This document shows, piece by piece, positions 53,780 to 62,658 of a stretch of 64,000 nucleotides of DNA. A program made the translations under genes and the position numbers. Position 1 is the stretch's first letter. Each line of letters opens with the position of its first letter. A model generated the notes under the pieces. The model was not told the origin of the DNA. It made no database searches and saw nothing but the letters and a program-made list of their open reading frames with translations. The DNA comes from Peribacillus frigoritolerans (GTDB lineage Bacteria; Bacillota; Bacilli; Bacillales; DSM-1321): positions 3,328,778 through 3,392,777 of the forward strand of contig NZ_KV440950.1 of assembly GCF_001636405.1 (NCBI RefSeq), written 5' to 3'.

Positions 53780-54702
53780 TTTGATGTCCCCACCGCTTGC
53801 CCATCATGATCGTGGTGATGATCATGGTCGTGATGGTGTTCGTGGTCGTGATGGTGATCATGGTCGTGGTCGTGATGGTGATGATGGTGAGCATGTCCAT
53901 GTTCCTCGACATGTTTACGATAGTTTTCCAAATCACGCGCCCCGCTTGATTTGCCTTCACTGGCTTCAATTACTCGTTCTTGCAGAATGTTCTGTAAGGT
54001 TGGATGATATCCAAAATACTTTGCCAATATGAATTCTCGATCATGATATTGCTCTTGATAGCCTTTCAGCATATCTTCCATTCTTTCCATCAACACCCCA
54101 GTGAAGAGGAAATATGGCAGCATCACTATTTTTTTTGCCCCTAAGCGGATGCATCGTTCAATACCTTCATCAACGTGAGGGTCCGTTACACCCATGAAGG
54201 CTGTTTCGACCCATTTAACGTTTAATTTTTCCCATAATAATCGTGAAATTTTAAATATATCACTATTTGCATCAGCATCACTACCGCCTCGGCCAATTAG
54301 CAATATCGCTGTCTCTGAATGTTCAGAGGTCGTATCGAATCCCGCTTCCTCAAGACGGTCTGTCAGGATCGTCAATACATCATGGTGGACCCCGATCGTT
54401 TGGCCATATGTGAATTTCACTTCTGGATACTTGGTTTTCCCATCCTCTATTTCAGCTGGGATATGTAATTTCGAATGTCCTGCATGCAACAAAATGATCG
54501 GTATGACGATAACTTCAGTAGCCCCTCGTTTTACACAATTATCAATTCCTTTGGATATATTCGGTGCCGCAAATTCCAAGAAGCACGTTTCCACTAGGAA
54601 ACGCCCGTCCATTGCCGGAATCATATTTTCAATAAAATGACGGACTTCTTCATTTCCCGAAGCCAACCGGCTTCCGTGTCCTACGAACAAAACTGCTTTC
54701 AT
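53776..54702 (-). CDS. cbiX: sirohydrochlorin cobaltochelatase CbiX with His-rich C-terminal tail
   Basis: 308-residue long-form chelatase made of two CbiX-like halves. FVGHGSRLASGNEEVRHF carries the first active-site His, VIPIILLHAGHSKLHIP the second; the repeat half has LLIGRGGSDADANSD and MLPYFLFTGVLMERM. Inserts Co2+ into sirohydrochlorin, the entry to the anaerobic pathway. Residues about 268-300 are an extreme His/Asp run (HHHHHHDHDHD-type), likely a cobalt-binding store. The DNA there is low-complexity CAT/GAT repeat. Confidence 0.95.
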   Translation of the reverse strand: MKAVLFVGHGSRLASGNEEVRHFIENMIPAMDGRFLVETCFLEFAAPNISKGIDNCVKRGATEVIVIPIILLHAGHSKLHIPAEIEDGKTKYPEVKFTYGQTIGVHHDVLTILTDRLEEAGFDTTSEHSETAILLIGRGGSDADANSDIFKISRLLWEKLNVKWVETAFMGVTDPHVDEGIERCIRLGAKKIVMLPYFLFTGVLMERMEDMLKGYQEQYHDREFILAKYFGYHPTLQNILQERVIEASEGKSSGARDLENYRKHVEEHGHAHHHHHHDHDHDHHHDHEHHHDHDHHHDHDGQAVGTSK

Positions 54703-54720
54703 TTACTTTCCCCCTCTTGA

Positions 54721-56358
54721 TTAGTCTTCACAAGGCGCAGGCTCTATGTTTATTTTGGGAGCGATGTCCTGATAAGAAAAATTCTGTATCTTTTTCGAAC
54801 GTTTGAAGTATTTAAAAAGCCGCTCATTTGGATGGGCATTTTGCTTATACTCGCCGACAATGTCCGTGATCAGTTCTACAAGCTGTTCCGGTTCAATGCC
54901 TTCCGCTACGGGCTGACCCGGATGGGCTGTTCTTCCAACCGGTTTAGCTCCAAGAAATAAGTCGAACTTCCCTTTCCGGAAGACAATACCGATATCATCC
55001 ATCACAGCACTATAACAGGCCATCCCACACCCATTAAAACCGATGTTCAGTTCCTTGGGCATGCTCATTCCGCCAAGCACCCGGTGTATTTCGTCCGCAT
55101 AAGGAATGGATTCCGCTTTTTCACCATCACAGAAATCACAGGCTTTTAATGTCAGTACATCCCCAATCGGCGACAAGAGAAAGTTTGCTGATTTCAATTT
55201 CCCTGTAATGACTTCCGGATCCATTGTCGGGATCTTTAAGACGATTTTATGATTTGGCGTATATTCCATCGTTCCCTTTTCCCCGACAACTTCCGCAAGT
55301 GTCATCATTTGTTTGGGAGTGAATTGTTTATTCGCCACACCTGGACTAACGGCAAGTTCGAACACCGACTCCATTTTTTGCTGAACAATCGGCTGAATGG
55401 ATTGCTTAACGGCTTGACCCTTGACTCTTGACAGGGCCTCCATTGCCATTTCATAGGAAGCTGGCTTCTTTTCTGGTGCTTTTGTAAGTAATCCAACTCC
55501 TCCAGCGGACTCGGTTAAGGCTTCTTGATCTAATGCCCACGGTTCCGCTTCTTTTTGCAGTCGCTGATGCGGCTTCAATGTTTGCTTTTCCGAGTTCAGC
55601 GTATATTTTCTCTGATAGCCTCTTGGTGTGATGATTTTGTCATCATATAAAAAGGTGGATGAATTACCGATAATGACGGTTGTCAACATTCCAATATCGT
55701 GATTCAACATATCCTGCAAATTGGTTATGACAATATCCTGCCTATCGCGATAAGCACTTTTCACCAACCCGACAGGTGTATCCGGCGAGCGGTAGCGAAG
55801 GAGAATCTTCTGTGTTTCAACAATTTGCCGGGTCCGCCTGCCGCTGCGCGGATTATAAAGTGCAATGACAAAGTCTGCCATTGCAGCTGCTTCAACCCTT
55901 TTAGCGATCAGTTCCCAAGGAGTTAAATGATCACTGAGGCTGATCGTACACGAATCGTGCATGACGGGCGCCCCAAGTAAAGACGCACATGAGTTGATTG
56001 CTGAGATGCCAGGAATGACTTCAATGCCCACTCCAGTTTCTTCTTTCCAGCCTTTTTCAATCAATACTTCATAAACCAACCCTGCCATCCCGTAAACTCC
56101 GGCATCCCCACTGGAAATCACCGCCACTTTCTTTCCCAGCTCCGCTTGTTTCACTGCTTCCTGTGCACGTGATACCTCTTCAGTCATCCCCGTACTAATG
56201 ATCGTTTGATCTGTAAGCAGTCCCTGAATGAGTTCAACATAAGTTTTATAACCAATGATGTAGTCACTTTCTTGAAGGGCTTCGACGGCACGTTTGGTAA
56301 TGTGTTCAAAATTCCCGGGCCCAAACCCCACGACGAATAATTTACCGTTTGTACTCAT
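54721..56358 (-). CDS. cbiH60: cobalt-factor III ring-contraction methyltransferase CbiH60 (C-terminal Fe-S fusion)
   Basis: 545 residues. Residues 1-~245 are a CbiH/CobJ methylase (VVGFGPGNFEHITKRAVEAL, VISSGDAGVYGMAGL, IALYNPRSGRR). A linker of about 80 residues follows. The C-terminal domain resembles nitrite/sulfite reductases, with cysteines in ACDFCDGE and GFNGCGMACY for a 4Fe-4S cluster. This is the CbiH60 architecture described in B. megaterium, which methylates C17 and contracts the ring. The lack of a siroheme-type partner is normal. Confidence 0.95.
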   Translation of the reverse strand: MSTNGKLFVVGFGPGNFEHITKRAVEALQESDYIIGYKTYVELIQGLLTDQTIISTGMTEEVSRAQEAVKQAELGKKVAVISSGDAGVYGMAGLVYEVLIEKGWKEETGVGIEVIPGISAINSCASLLGAPVMHDSCTISLSDHLTPWELIAKRVEAAAMADFVIALYNPRSGRRTRQIVETQKILLRYRSPDTPVGLVKSAYRDRQDIVITNLQDMLNHDIGMLTTVIIGNSSTFLYDDKIITPRGYQRKYTLNSEKQTLKPHQRLQKEAEPWALDQEALTESAGGVGLLTKAPEKKPASYEMAMEALSRVKGQAVKQSIQPIVQQKMESVFELAVSPGVANKQFTPKQMMTLAEVVGEKGTMEYTPNHKIVLKIPTMDPEVITGKLKSANFLLSPIGDVLTLKACDFCDGEKAESIPYADEIHRVLGGMSMPKELNIGFNGCGMACYSAVMDDIGIVFRKGKFDLFLGAKPVGRTAHPGQPVAEGIEPEQLVELITDIVGEYKQNAHPNERLFKYFKRSKKIQNFSYQDIAPKINIEPAPCED

Positions 56359-56372
56359 TAAGACATCTCCTT

Positions 56373-56741
56373 TTACGCTTTGTTCTTTGAAATACCCGTA
56401 TGAGCAGGAAAATCCGGATTAGGGGTCATTTCCCCGTCATTGTACTGATAGATCATCTGTGGAACAAACTCACCATCATCGATATTACTGACGATCTGCC
56501 GGCCGAAATCAGGCGTTTCCACTCGATACCAGTTTCCTTGGGGATAGGCAATCACAACGCAGGCATCCTTACATCTTCCGTTACAGCGTGTCCTCGTTGT
56601 ATGGATTTTCAGATCCAGCCCTTTTGAAGCAATTTCATCGCGAATCGCTTGGGTTACTTCTTCCCCGCCCTTTTTCATGCAGCTGCTCCCATTACAAATC
56701 AACAGATGCGTATTTGTACCCGTCAAGTTCCAAGTAGTCAT
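56373..56741 (-). CDS. cbiW: thioredoxin-like 2Fe-2S ferredoxin CbiW
   Basis: 122-residue thioredoxin-fold ferredoxin. It has LLICNGSSCMKKGG and TRCNGRCKDACVVI, giving the four-cysteine 2Fe-2S pattern, and the conserved WYRVETPDFGRQIV segment. First gene of the corrin operon, directly after the riboswitch terminator. Probably an electron carrier or repair partner for CbiH60/CbiX, by position; unproven. Confidence 0.9.
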   Translation of the reverse strand: MTTWNLTGTNTHLLICNGSSCMKKGGEEVTQAIRDEIASKGLDLKIHTTRTRCNGRCKDACVVIAYPQGNWYRVETPDFGRQIVSNIDDGEFVPQMIYQYNDGEMTPNPDFPAHTGISKNKA

Positions 56742-56769
56742 TTTCTTCCTCCTGAGTTCAGGGAAAAGG

Positions 56770-56805
56770 CAAAATAAAAAACCTTAACATAAGAGTCAAG
56801 GTTTT
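56770..56805 (-). terminator. riboswitch-controlled terminator of the corrin operon
   Basis: AAAACCTTAAC ... GTCAAGGTTTT hairpin between aptamer and cbiW, minus strand ending TTTTTTATTTTG. Confidence 0.83.
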
Positions 56806-56904
56806 AAAAAAACTATATGAATGAGGAGCCAAAGGCAAGCATGCCAAATCCTCCCAAAATCGTCATAGTCCTTCTACCTTTCCCTCCGAAAAGTATCATG
56901 CAAT

Positions 56905-57070
56905 TTTAAAAGCAGGTTTCCTGGCTTACGCTTCATTTTACTTTGTCCCTTCCCGGCATCATGCCAGTGGCTATCGACAATTTCATCAGCGATTACAGTA
57001 GCGGGGGCTGCATCGGATTTTCACCGATTTCCCTATTATCCCTTGCTTATTCACACAAGGGCACTTTTAA
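56905..57070 (-). ncRNA. adenosylcobalamin riboswitch of the cbiW-cbiP operon
   Basis: Minus strand carries GGGAAATCGGTGAAAATCCG, then GCAGCCCCCGCTACTGT, then GCCACTGG and GGGAAGG, and closes with GAAGCGTAAGCCAGGAAACC (the B12 box). A terminator follows at 56770-56805, so adenosylcobalamin should switch the corrin operon off. Confidence 0.96.
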
Positions 57071-57299
57071 AATGAAATATTTGGTTTTATTATACATTTC
57101 CAACTAACTTAATCTATCATATAACAACTTTGTCAAAATTCAATAGTTTATTCCGACTGTTTAGAAAAGTTTAAACGTGTAAAACCAGTTACAATCCTTT
57201 CCTCGCAACAAATTTCGGCCTCCAAAAAAAGATAGTGTAGCTGGAATTATTTCTTTATGGTACACTATACGAGAATTTTCTAAATAATTACATAAGTTT

Positions 57300-57475
57300 C
57301 ATGGTGTTGAATTTCTCGGAATTCAGCTTAAAAGGGAAGCCGGTGAAAATCCGGAGCGGTCCCGCCACTGTAAAGGGAAGTTCCATTACGTTAACTTTAA
57401 TCCACTGTCAAATGAGATGGGAAGGATGTAATGGGATGATGAACCAAAGCCAGGAGACCTGCCATGAAGTGTGAA
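57300..57475 (+). ncRNA. adenosylcobalamin riboswitch of cbiMNQO
   Basis: Plus strand GGGAAGCCGGTGAAAATCCGG, AGCGGTCCCGCCACTGTAA, then the lower-case CCACTG/GGGAAGG elements and the B12 box GAACCAAAGCCAGGAGACCT at 57441-57460. Followed by a terminator (57560-57591). Divergent from the first riboswitch; the 230 nt between them hold two divergent promoters, of which only a TATAAT (57094-57089, minus) was visible. Confidence 0.96.
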
Positions 57476-57559
57476 ACTGTTTCAGCCTACGAGGATGGGC
57501 GTGCGGATCAGGCAAAATGGCCCATGGTTGGTTCATGCTGCAAAATTCCTGTTCATTAC

Positions 57560-57591
57560 GCACTTCTTTCCTTTGAGAGAAGTGCTTTTTA
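57560..57591 (+). terminator. riboswitch-controlled terminator before cbiM
   Basis: GCACTTCT ... AGAAGTGC hairpin followed by TTTTTAGTTT. Confidence 0.87.
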
Positions 57592-57655
57592 GTTTGGGCG
57601 CCGCTTTTCTTCTCAAGATTGATCAGAACAATTAAAAGTGTTGAAAGGAGAAAGA

Positions 57656-58399
57656 ATGAAAAGAACCAATTGGAAAATTATTTATTTTGTCATTTTACTG
57701 CTTTTTGTCCCGAAACGGGCATTGGCCATGCATATCATGGAGGGCTTTTTACCCATAGAATGGGCTATATTCTGGTGGGCCGTGACGCTTCCATTTTTAA
57801 TCTTGGGTTACCGGTCCATTAGGTCCAAAGTAAGGGTAAACCCAGAAACAAAAATGATACTTGGCCTATCGGGCGCATTTGTATTTATATTATCGGCCCT
57901 AAAGATTCCTTCCGTTACGGGAAGTTCTTCGCACCCTACCGGAGTTGGTTTAGGTTCCATACTATTCGGACCGTTGGCCATGAGTGTGGTCGGCTCCATC
58001 GTTCTGTTATTTCAAGCTGTTTTACTGGCACACGGAGGATTGACGACATTAGGGGCCAATGCATTCTCCATGGCCGTTTGCGGACCCTTCATTGCTTACT
58101 TTGTCTTCAAGGGCGCAACTAAATTGGGATGGTCTTTTTCACTTGCCGTATTCTTGGCAGCTGCTTTTGGGGATTTGGGCACCTATGTGGTAACTTCTGT
58201 TCAACTTGCTCTTGCTTTCCCTTCCGAGGTAGGAGGATTCATGGCCTCTTTCAGTAAATTTGCAGGAATTTTTGCCCTGACCCAAATTCCCTTGGCCATC
58301 AGTGAGGGGTTATTGACAGTCGTCGTAATGAATTTCTTGAAAAAATACAATCTAGGCGAATTGAAATTGCTGCGAGTTTTATCTAAGGAGGCCCGTTAA
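57656..58399 (+). CDS. cbiM: cobalt ECF transporter S component CbiM
   Basis: 247 residues. A signal peptide (residues 1-24, ending KRALA) precedes the mature N-terminus MHIMEGFLP, whose Met-His amine/imidazole ligands bind the metal in CbiM/NikM. Later [18 protein letters not shown] supplies the third histidine, and [22 protein letters not shown] the conserved loop. The ATG at 57656 has AAAGGAGAAAG at a good distance; the frame starting at 57638 is unsupported. Confidence 0.95.
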   Translation: MKRTNWKIIYFVILLLFVPKRALAMHIMEGFLPIEWAIFWWAVTLPFLILGYRSIRSKVRVNPETKMILGLSGAFVFILSALKIPSVTGSSSHPTGVGLGSILFGPLAMSVVGSIVLLFQAVLLAHGGLTTLGANAFSMAVCGPFIAYFVFKGATKLGWSFSLAVFLAAAFGDLGTYVVTSVQLALAFPSEVGGFMASFSKFAGIFALTQIPLAISEGLLTVVVMNFLKKYNLGELKLLRVLSKEAR

Positions 58400-58400
58400 A

Positions 58401-58712
58401 ATGAAAAAAAGTTTACTGCTGCTTTTCCTGGTTGTCATTCTTGCAACCTTACCGTTAATCACCCAACAAGGAACGGAATTTGGCGGTGCCGACGGCGAAG
58501 CTGAGGAAGCCATCACTAAGATCCATCCGGAATACAAGCCATGGTTCAACAGTATTTGGGAGCCGCCAGGTGCAGAAACCGAAAGTTTATTATTTGCGCT
58601 TCAAGCTGCAATCGGAGCCGGTTTCATTGGATACTTCATTGGTGTGATGAAACAAAGGAATAAGCAAACCAAACAAGAATTGGCCGAAAAATCGAAGCAT
58701 GTTACTCATTGA
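58401..58712 (+). CDS. cbiN: cobalt transport protein CbiN
   Basis: 103-residue protein with two membrane segments (residues about 4-21 and 66-85) and the extracellular linker GTEFGGADGEAEEAITKIHPEYKPWF, typical of CbiN. It stimulates CbiM loading. AAGGAGG precedes the ATG; one base separates it from cbiM and the end overlaps cbiQ by 14 nt. Confidence 0.93.
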   Translation: MKKSLLLLFLVVILATLPLITQQGTEFGGADGEAEEAITKIHPEYKPWFNSIWEPPGAETESLLFALQAAIGAGFIGYFIGVMKQRNKQTKQELAEKSKHVTH

Positions 58713-59475
58713 TAAATATGCCTATTTCAATGGGCTGAAGGATGTACATCCGTTGGAAAAGATGGTTTTTGCACTCTCTCTTTTGCTGTTTTCGTTAACG
58801 GTAAGGGATATGGCCGTTTCGCTCATCACTTTTACGGTGATGAGCGCTTTAATCATTTTCGCGGCAAAAATCCCGCTTTCTTATTATCTTAAATTACTTC
58901 TATTACCGGGATTTTTTATACTATCAGGAACCATTACCATCCTTTTTTCTTTCACTAGTAAATTCACTTCGATTTCGAATACATGGTGGTCTTGGAAGAT
59001 CGGGAATTGGCAAATATTCATCAGCGATGACAGCTTTGGTACGGTGGCAAATTTGATCACTGTCGTATTCTGCAGTATCAGCTGTTTATATTTCCTTACC
59101 TTAACTACACCCATTACCGTCATCCTATCCGTGCTGCGAAAACTTAAAGTGTCTTCGTTATTGGTCGATTTAATAGAATTGACCTATCGATTCATCTTTA
59201 TTTTTTTAGATACGGCTTTGGCCATTCACCAATCACAAGCTTCACGGCTGGGGTATGGTTCGTTTAGGAAAGGCATTCGATCTCTCGGATTACTAATTTC
59301 ATCATTATTTTTAGGAGTATTGCAGCGCTCTGGACAGTTGACGATGGCCATGAACGCAAGAGGCTATCAGGAGAACCTTTCCTATATCGAGGATACTTAC
59401 ACCTATTCCTCACGCAATTGGCTGATCGCGATTGTCATACTAGGAAGCTTAATCCTAATTAATGGATATTTGTAA
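58699..59475 (+). CDS. cbiQ: cobalt ECF transporter T component CbiQ
   Basis: 258-residue EcfT membrane protein (DKYAYFNGLKDVHPLEKMVFAL; coupling motifs LIELTYRFIFIFLDTALAIHQSQASRLG and LTMAMNARGYQ). Couples CbiM/N to the CbiO ATPase. The start lies within cbiN and has no clear ribosome binding site, so translation is probably coupled. Confidence 0.93.
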   Translation: MLLIDKYAYFNGLKDVHPLEKMVFALSLLLFSLTVRDMAVSLITFTVMSALIIFAAKIPLSYYLKLLLLPGFFILSGTITILFSFTSKFTSISNTWWSWKIGNWQIFISDDSFGTVANLITVVFCSISCLYFLTLTTPITVILSVLRKLKVSSLLVDLIELTYRFIFIFLDTALAIHQSQASRLGYGSFRKGIRSLGLLISSLFLGVLQRSGQLTMAMNARGYQENLSYIEDTYTYSSRNWLIAIVILGSLILINGYL

Positions 59476-59493
59476 ATTGGAGGCAACCCAACA

Positions 59494-60339
59494 ATGGACG
59501 AGCATATTTTTCATATAGAAGGCCTCACCCATCAATTCGCAGATGGAACCTTCGCTTTAAAAGGACTTTCGCTAACGATCCAACAAGGTAAAAAAATTGC
59601 ATTATTAGGCAATAATGGTGCTGGCAAATCGACTTTATTCCTCCATTTAAATGGTCTATTACAACCTACTGCAGGAAAGATCAGATTTAAGGGCAAGAAA
59701 ATGAAATATGACCGGAAAGCATTATTATCATTACGAAAGCAAGTCGGTATCGTTTTTCAAGATCCCGACTCTCAGCTCTTTTCCGCTAATGTACAACAGG
59801 ATATATCGTTTGGACCAATGAATTTAGGATGGGATAGAAATACAGTCCAGGAGAAAGTAAATTGGGCAATGGCTGAAACGGAAGTAACCGAACTAAAAGA
59901 TAGACCTACCCATTTTTTGAGCCTTGGGCAAAAAAAACGGGTCGCCATCGCAGGTGTACTTGCCATGGAGCCCGATGTCTGGCTCCTTGACGAGCCTACC
60001 GCTGGATTGGATCCTTATTTCTCAAGACAGATCATGAATCTGCTGGACAGTATCCACCACCCTGACAAAACGATAATCCTCTCAACCCATGATGTTAATT
60101 TTGCTTACCAATGGGCTGACGAAATCGTGGTCATGAACGATGGTAAGGTCATATACCAAGGGGACCCTGTTTCCGTTTTCCATGATGAAGACGTTTTGCT
60201 GCAGGCACATCTGGAGAAACCGTGGGTTTTTGAAATGTTTCAAGCCCTTCTTCAATCAAGGAATCTTGCAGAAAGGGACCTTTTCCCAAGAACGAAGGAA
60301 GAATTGCTTCAAAACTTGGAAATAGAAAAAATTTATTAA
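59494..60339 (+). CDS. cbiO: cobalt ECF transporter ATPase CbiO
   Basis: 281-residue single-domain ABC ATPase: Walker A ALLGNNGAGKST, Q-loop VGIVFQDPDSQLF, signature LSLGQKKRVAIAG, Walker B VWLLDEPTAGLD and switch His in STHDVNF. Only one ATPase gene is present, so it acts as a homodimer. TTGGAGG precedes the ATG. Completes cbiMNQO. Confidence 0.95.
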   Translation: MDEHIFHIEGLTHQFADGTFALKGLSLTIQQGKKIALLGNNGAGKSTLFLHLNGLLQPTAGKIRFKGKKMKYDRKALLSLRKQVGIVFQDPDSQLFSANVQQDISFGPMNLGWDRNTVQEKVNWAMAETEVTELKDRPTHFLSLGQKKRVAIAGVLAMEPDVWLLDEPTAGLDPYFSRQIMNLLDSIHHPDKTIILSTHDVNFAYQWADEIVVMNDGKVIYQGDPVSVFHDEDVLLQAHLEKPWVFEMFQALLQSRNLAERDLFPRTKEELLQNLEIEKIY

Positions 60340-60345
60340 TTAAGA

Positions 60346-60384
60346 TCCCCTAGCTTCCGTTTCATCTTTCCAGAAGCTAGGGGA
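60346..60384. terminator. hairpin after cbiO
   Basis: CCCCTAGCTTC ... GAAGCTAGGGG stem with 15-nt loop. U-tracts are weak on both strands, so termination is likely but imperfect. Confidence 0.6.
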
Positions 60385-60442
60385 CCCGATATATCTTTAA
60401 AATATCAGCGATATTCCTTGTTCAAAAACAAAAACCTCAGTA

Positions 60443-60655
60443 TTACTTTTCTTCCTTTTCTTTTGTAATCTCAATATCTCTTCCGTTTACATCATCAATG
60501 ACTGCCTTTATCTCGCCTTCCGCATAAGTATCCGAGACTTGTTCGTGGGTTCGAGCCAGTCCAGAAGATAAAGGATCTTCCCGTTTATAATCGCTGACAT
60601 CATATATTCTCCCGGCAACTTCTGAAGATTCATTTTTTGATTGCTTCCTATCCAT
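60443..60655 (-). CDS. yozQ: YozQ-like (DUF4025) small protein
   Basis: 70-residue hydrophilic acidic protein with VAGRIYDVSDYKREDPLSSGLARTHEQVSDTY, the pattern I associate with DUF4025/YozQ in Bacillus; function unknown. The ATG at 60655 is 8 nt from AGGAG; a GTG three codons earlier is less likely. Stands alone, convergent with cbiO. Confidence 0.72.
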   Translation of the reverse strand: MDRKQSKNESSEVAGRIYDVSDYKREDPLSSGLARTHEQVSDTYAEGEIKAVIDDVNGRDIEITKEKEEK

Positions 60656-60761
60656 TTGTTTCACTCCTAGTTTTTAATTTATCATTGCAGTATTAAAGAC
60701 ATAAGGTATTTTGTGTAAAAAACGAAGCAATATTCAATAATGATGAAAAAAGGAGGGAAAA

Positions 60762-60815
60762 GACGAAAAAAGCTTACAAGTAAAATCCCCTTTCAAGGAC
60801 TTACTTGTAAGCTTA
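60762..60815 (-). terminator. terminator of the alanine symporter gene
   Basis: AAGCTTACAAGTAA ... TTACTTGTAAGCTT stem with TTTTTTCG following on the minus strand. Confidence 0.87.
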
Positions 60816-60823
60816 ATGAGAAC

Positions 60824-62251
60824 TTAGGCTTCCTTTTTCACATTCACATTATCGGATGGGTCACCCCAACATTCCACATTCTTCAAACCTTTAATATTGT
60901 TCACATGGAAAACTGGATTTTTCCCACTTTTCTTTTGCTTTTGATAATCCGCCAGTGCAGCAAAAGCAATTTTCCCTAGTAATGCTATGGCAATTAGGTT
61001 GATAATGGCCATAAGGGCCATAAGCAAGTCAGCCAGTCCCCAAACAAAATCCAGTGAGGCAAGCGAACCGAATATCACCATTCCTACGACTGCGACACGA
61101 TAGACATTCAGCCAAACCTTATTTTCATTGATGAAGCCGATGTTCGACTCTCCATAATAATAGTTGCCGACAATGGAACTAAAGGCGAATAAAAGTACGA
61201 TAATGGCAAGGAAAATACCTGCCCAAGATCCCAATGCCGTTCCGAGGGCATTTTGGGTAAGGACGATACCGTCCGTTTCCTTCGATGTATAAAGACCGGA
61301 AAACAAAATGATGAAGGCTGTCGAGCTGCAAATGATGAGCGTATCGACAAAAACACCTAGAGACTGAATGAGTCCTTGTTTGACGGGATGACTGACATCA
61401 GCCGTCGCACCAGCATTTGGTGCACTACCCATCCCGGCTTCATTTGAAAATAGGCCGCGCTTGATTCCCTGCATCATGGCAGCTCCCAGTACTCCGCCAG
61501 CCACTTCTTTTATTCCATCGAATGCACTTTCAAAGATCAAAGCAAAAACGCCAGGTAACTCGGTAATGTTCATGATGATGATAATCAACGCCACTATCAC
61601 ATAGGCTCCTGCCATGATTGGAACGATGACTTCAGAGACTTTTGCAACCATTTTTATCCCGCCAAAAATGATGACAGCCGTGACCATAGCCAAGATAAGA
61701 GCCGTAACCCACTTTTCAATCCCAAACGATTCATTGAATGCGCTTGTAATCGTATTGGCTTGTACCGAGTTGAAAGCCAGTCCAAATGTAAGCGAAATCA
61801 ACACGGCGAAAGTGATTCCCATCCAACGGGCATTCAATGCCTTTTCCATATAATAAGCAGGACCGCCGCGGAATGCATCCCCATCCTTGACTTTATAGAT
61901 TTGAGCAAGTGTACTTTCAATGAATGCGGAAGCAGATCCGATCAATGCTATTAACCACATCCAGAATACGGCTCCAGGTCCGCCCGTCGTGATCGCGATG
62001 GCAACACCCGCAAGGTTACCCGTTCCTACCCGCGATGCCGTGCTTATGCAAAATGCCTGAAAGGATGTGACACCTTTTTTATCCGCAGTGGCCCCTTCTC
62101 CCAAAAGCCTGAACATTTCCCCTACCATTCTGAATTGGACAAACTTCGTGCGGATGCTAAAATAAAGACCCAATCCCACCAACATGATGATCAATATGGA
62201 AGACCATAGCACACCATTAGCCTCACTAATAAATTTTTCTAAGAACTCCAT
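60824..62251 (-). CDS. alsT: sodium:alanine symporter, AGCS family
   Basis: 475-residue polytopic AGCS transporter. Signatures include RVGTGNLAGVAIAITTGGPGAVFWMWLIALIGSASAFIEST, GGPAYYMEKAL and KRGLFSNEAGMGSAPNAGA, which line the Na+/amino-acid path. Imports alanine or glycine with Na+; some members take glutamine. A weak ribosome binding site AGAGGGG precedes the ATG. Single-gene unit with its own terminator. Confidence 0.93.
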   Translation of the reverse strand: MEFLEKFISEANGVLWSSILIIMLVGLGLYFSIRTKFVQFRMVGEMFRLLGEGATADKKGVTSFQAFCISTASRVGTGNLAGVAIAITTGGPGAVFWMWLIALIGSASAFIESTLAQIYKVKDGDAFRGGPAYYMEKALNARWMGITFAVLISLTFGLAFNSVQANTITSAFNESFGIEKWVTALILAMVTAVIIFGGIKMVAKVSEVIVPIMAGAYVIVALIIIIMNITELPGVFALIFESAFDGIKEVAGGVLGAAMMQGIKRGLFSNEAGMGSAPNAGATADVSHPVKQGLIQSLGVFVDTLIICSSTAFIILFSGLYTSKETDGIVLTQNALGTALGSWAGIFLAIIVLLFAFSSIVGNYYYGESNIGFINENKVWLNVYRVAVVGMVIFGSLASLDFVWGLADLLMALMAIINLIAIALLGKIAFAALADYQKQKKSGKNPVFHVNNIKGLKNVECWGDPSDNVNVKKEA

Positions 62252-62568
62252 TAAATCAAACCCCTCTACTCAACTCTAATTATTATTATAAAAACATATA
62301 CAACTATAATTTATTTTCCCGTGCATCGAGAAGATAAACAAATGAAACCCATAAAAAAAGGAAATTCCACAATGAATCTCCAATATAATAATATATTATA
62401 TCCTAACACACGATTTTTTTCATTCATGAATTGGTGGAATCAATCGAAAAATATAATATTTCAGTATCATTTCCTTTAGATAATAATCATACTTCCTCAC
62501 TTCATTAAACGTTCACTGCAACGTTAATTATACTCATATTCCAAACACATCTTGGATATAGCACATAA
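62252..62568. other. gene-free interval upstream of alsT
   Basis: Very AT-rich, with only short inverted pieces (AACGTT occurring twice around 62508-62526). No gene, riboswitch or T-box recognised. It presumably holds the alsT promoter. Confidence 0.4.
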
Positions 62569-62615
62569 AAGCCTCACACGTCCTGGTTCCAGGTAAACGT
62601 GCGAGGCTTATTTGC
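62569..62615 (-). terminator. terminator of the AMP-ligase gene
   Basis: AAGCCTCACACGT ... ACGTGCGAGGCTTA arms around an inner CCTGG/CCAGG pair; minus strand ends TTTTATGTGC, about 45 nt beyond the stop. Confidence 0.8.
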
Positions 62616-62658
62616 ATTCCTCTGCTCTATCTTATATTTGCTATAAGTCTCAATTTTG

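Noticed and set aside
53795..53905. CAT/GAC low-complexity tract considered as a sequencing artefact or non-coding repeat
   Set aside because: It is in frame within cbiX, ends with normal coding sequence, and His-rich tails are known in CbiX and related cobalt or nickel proteins.
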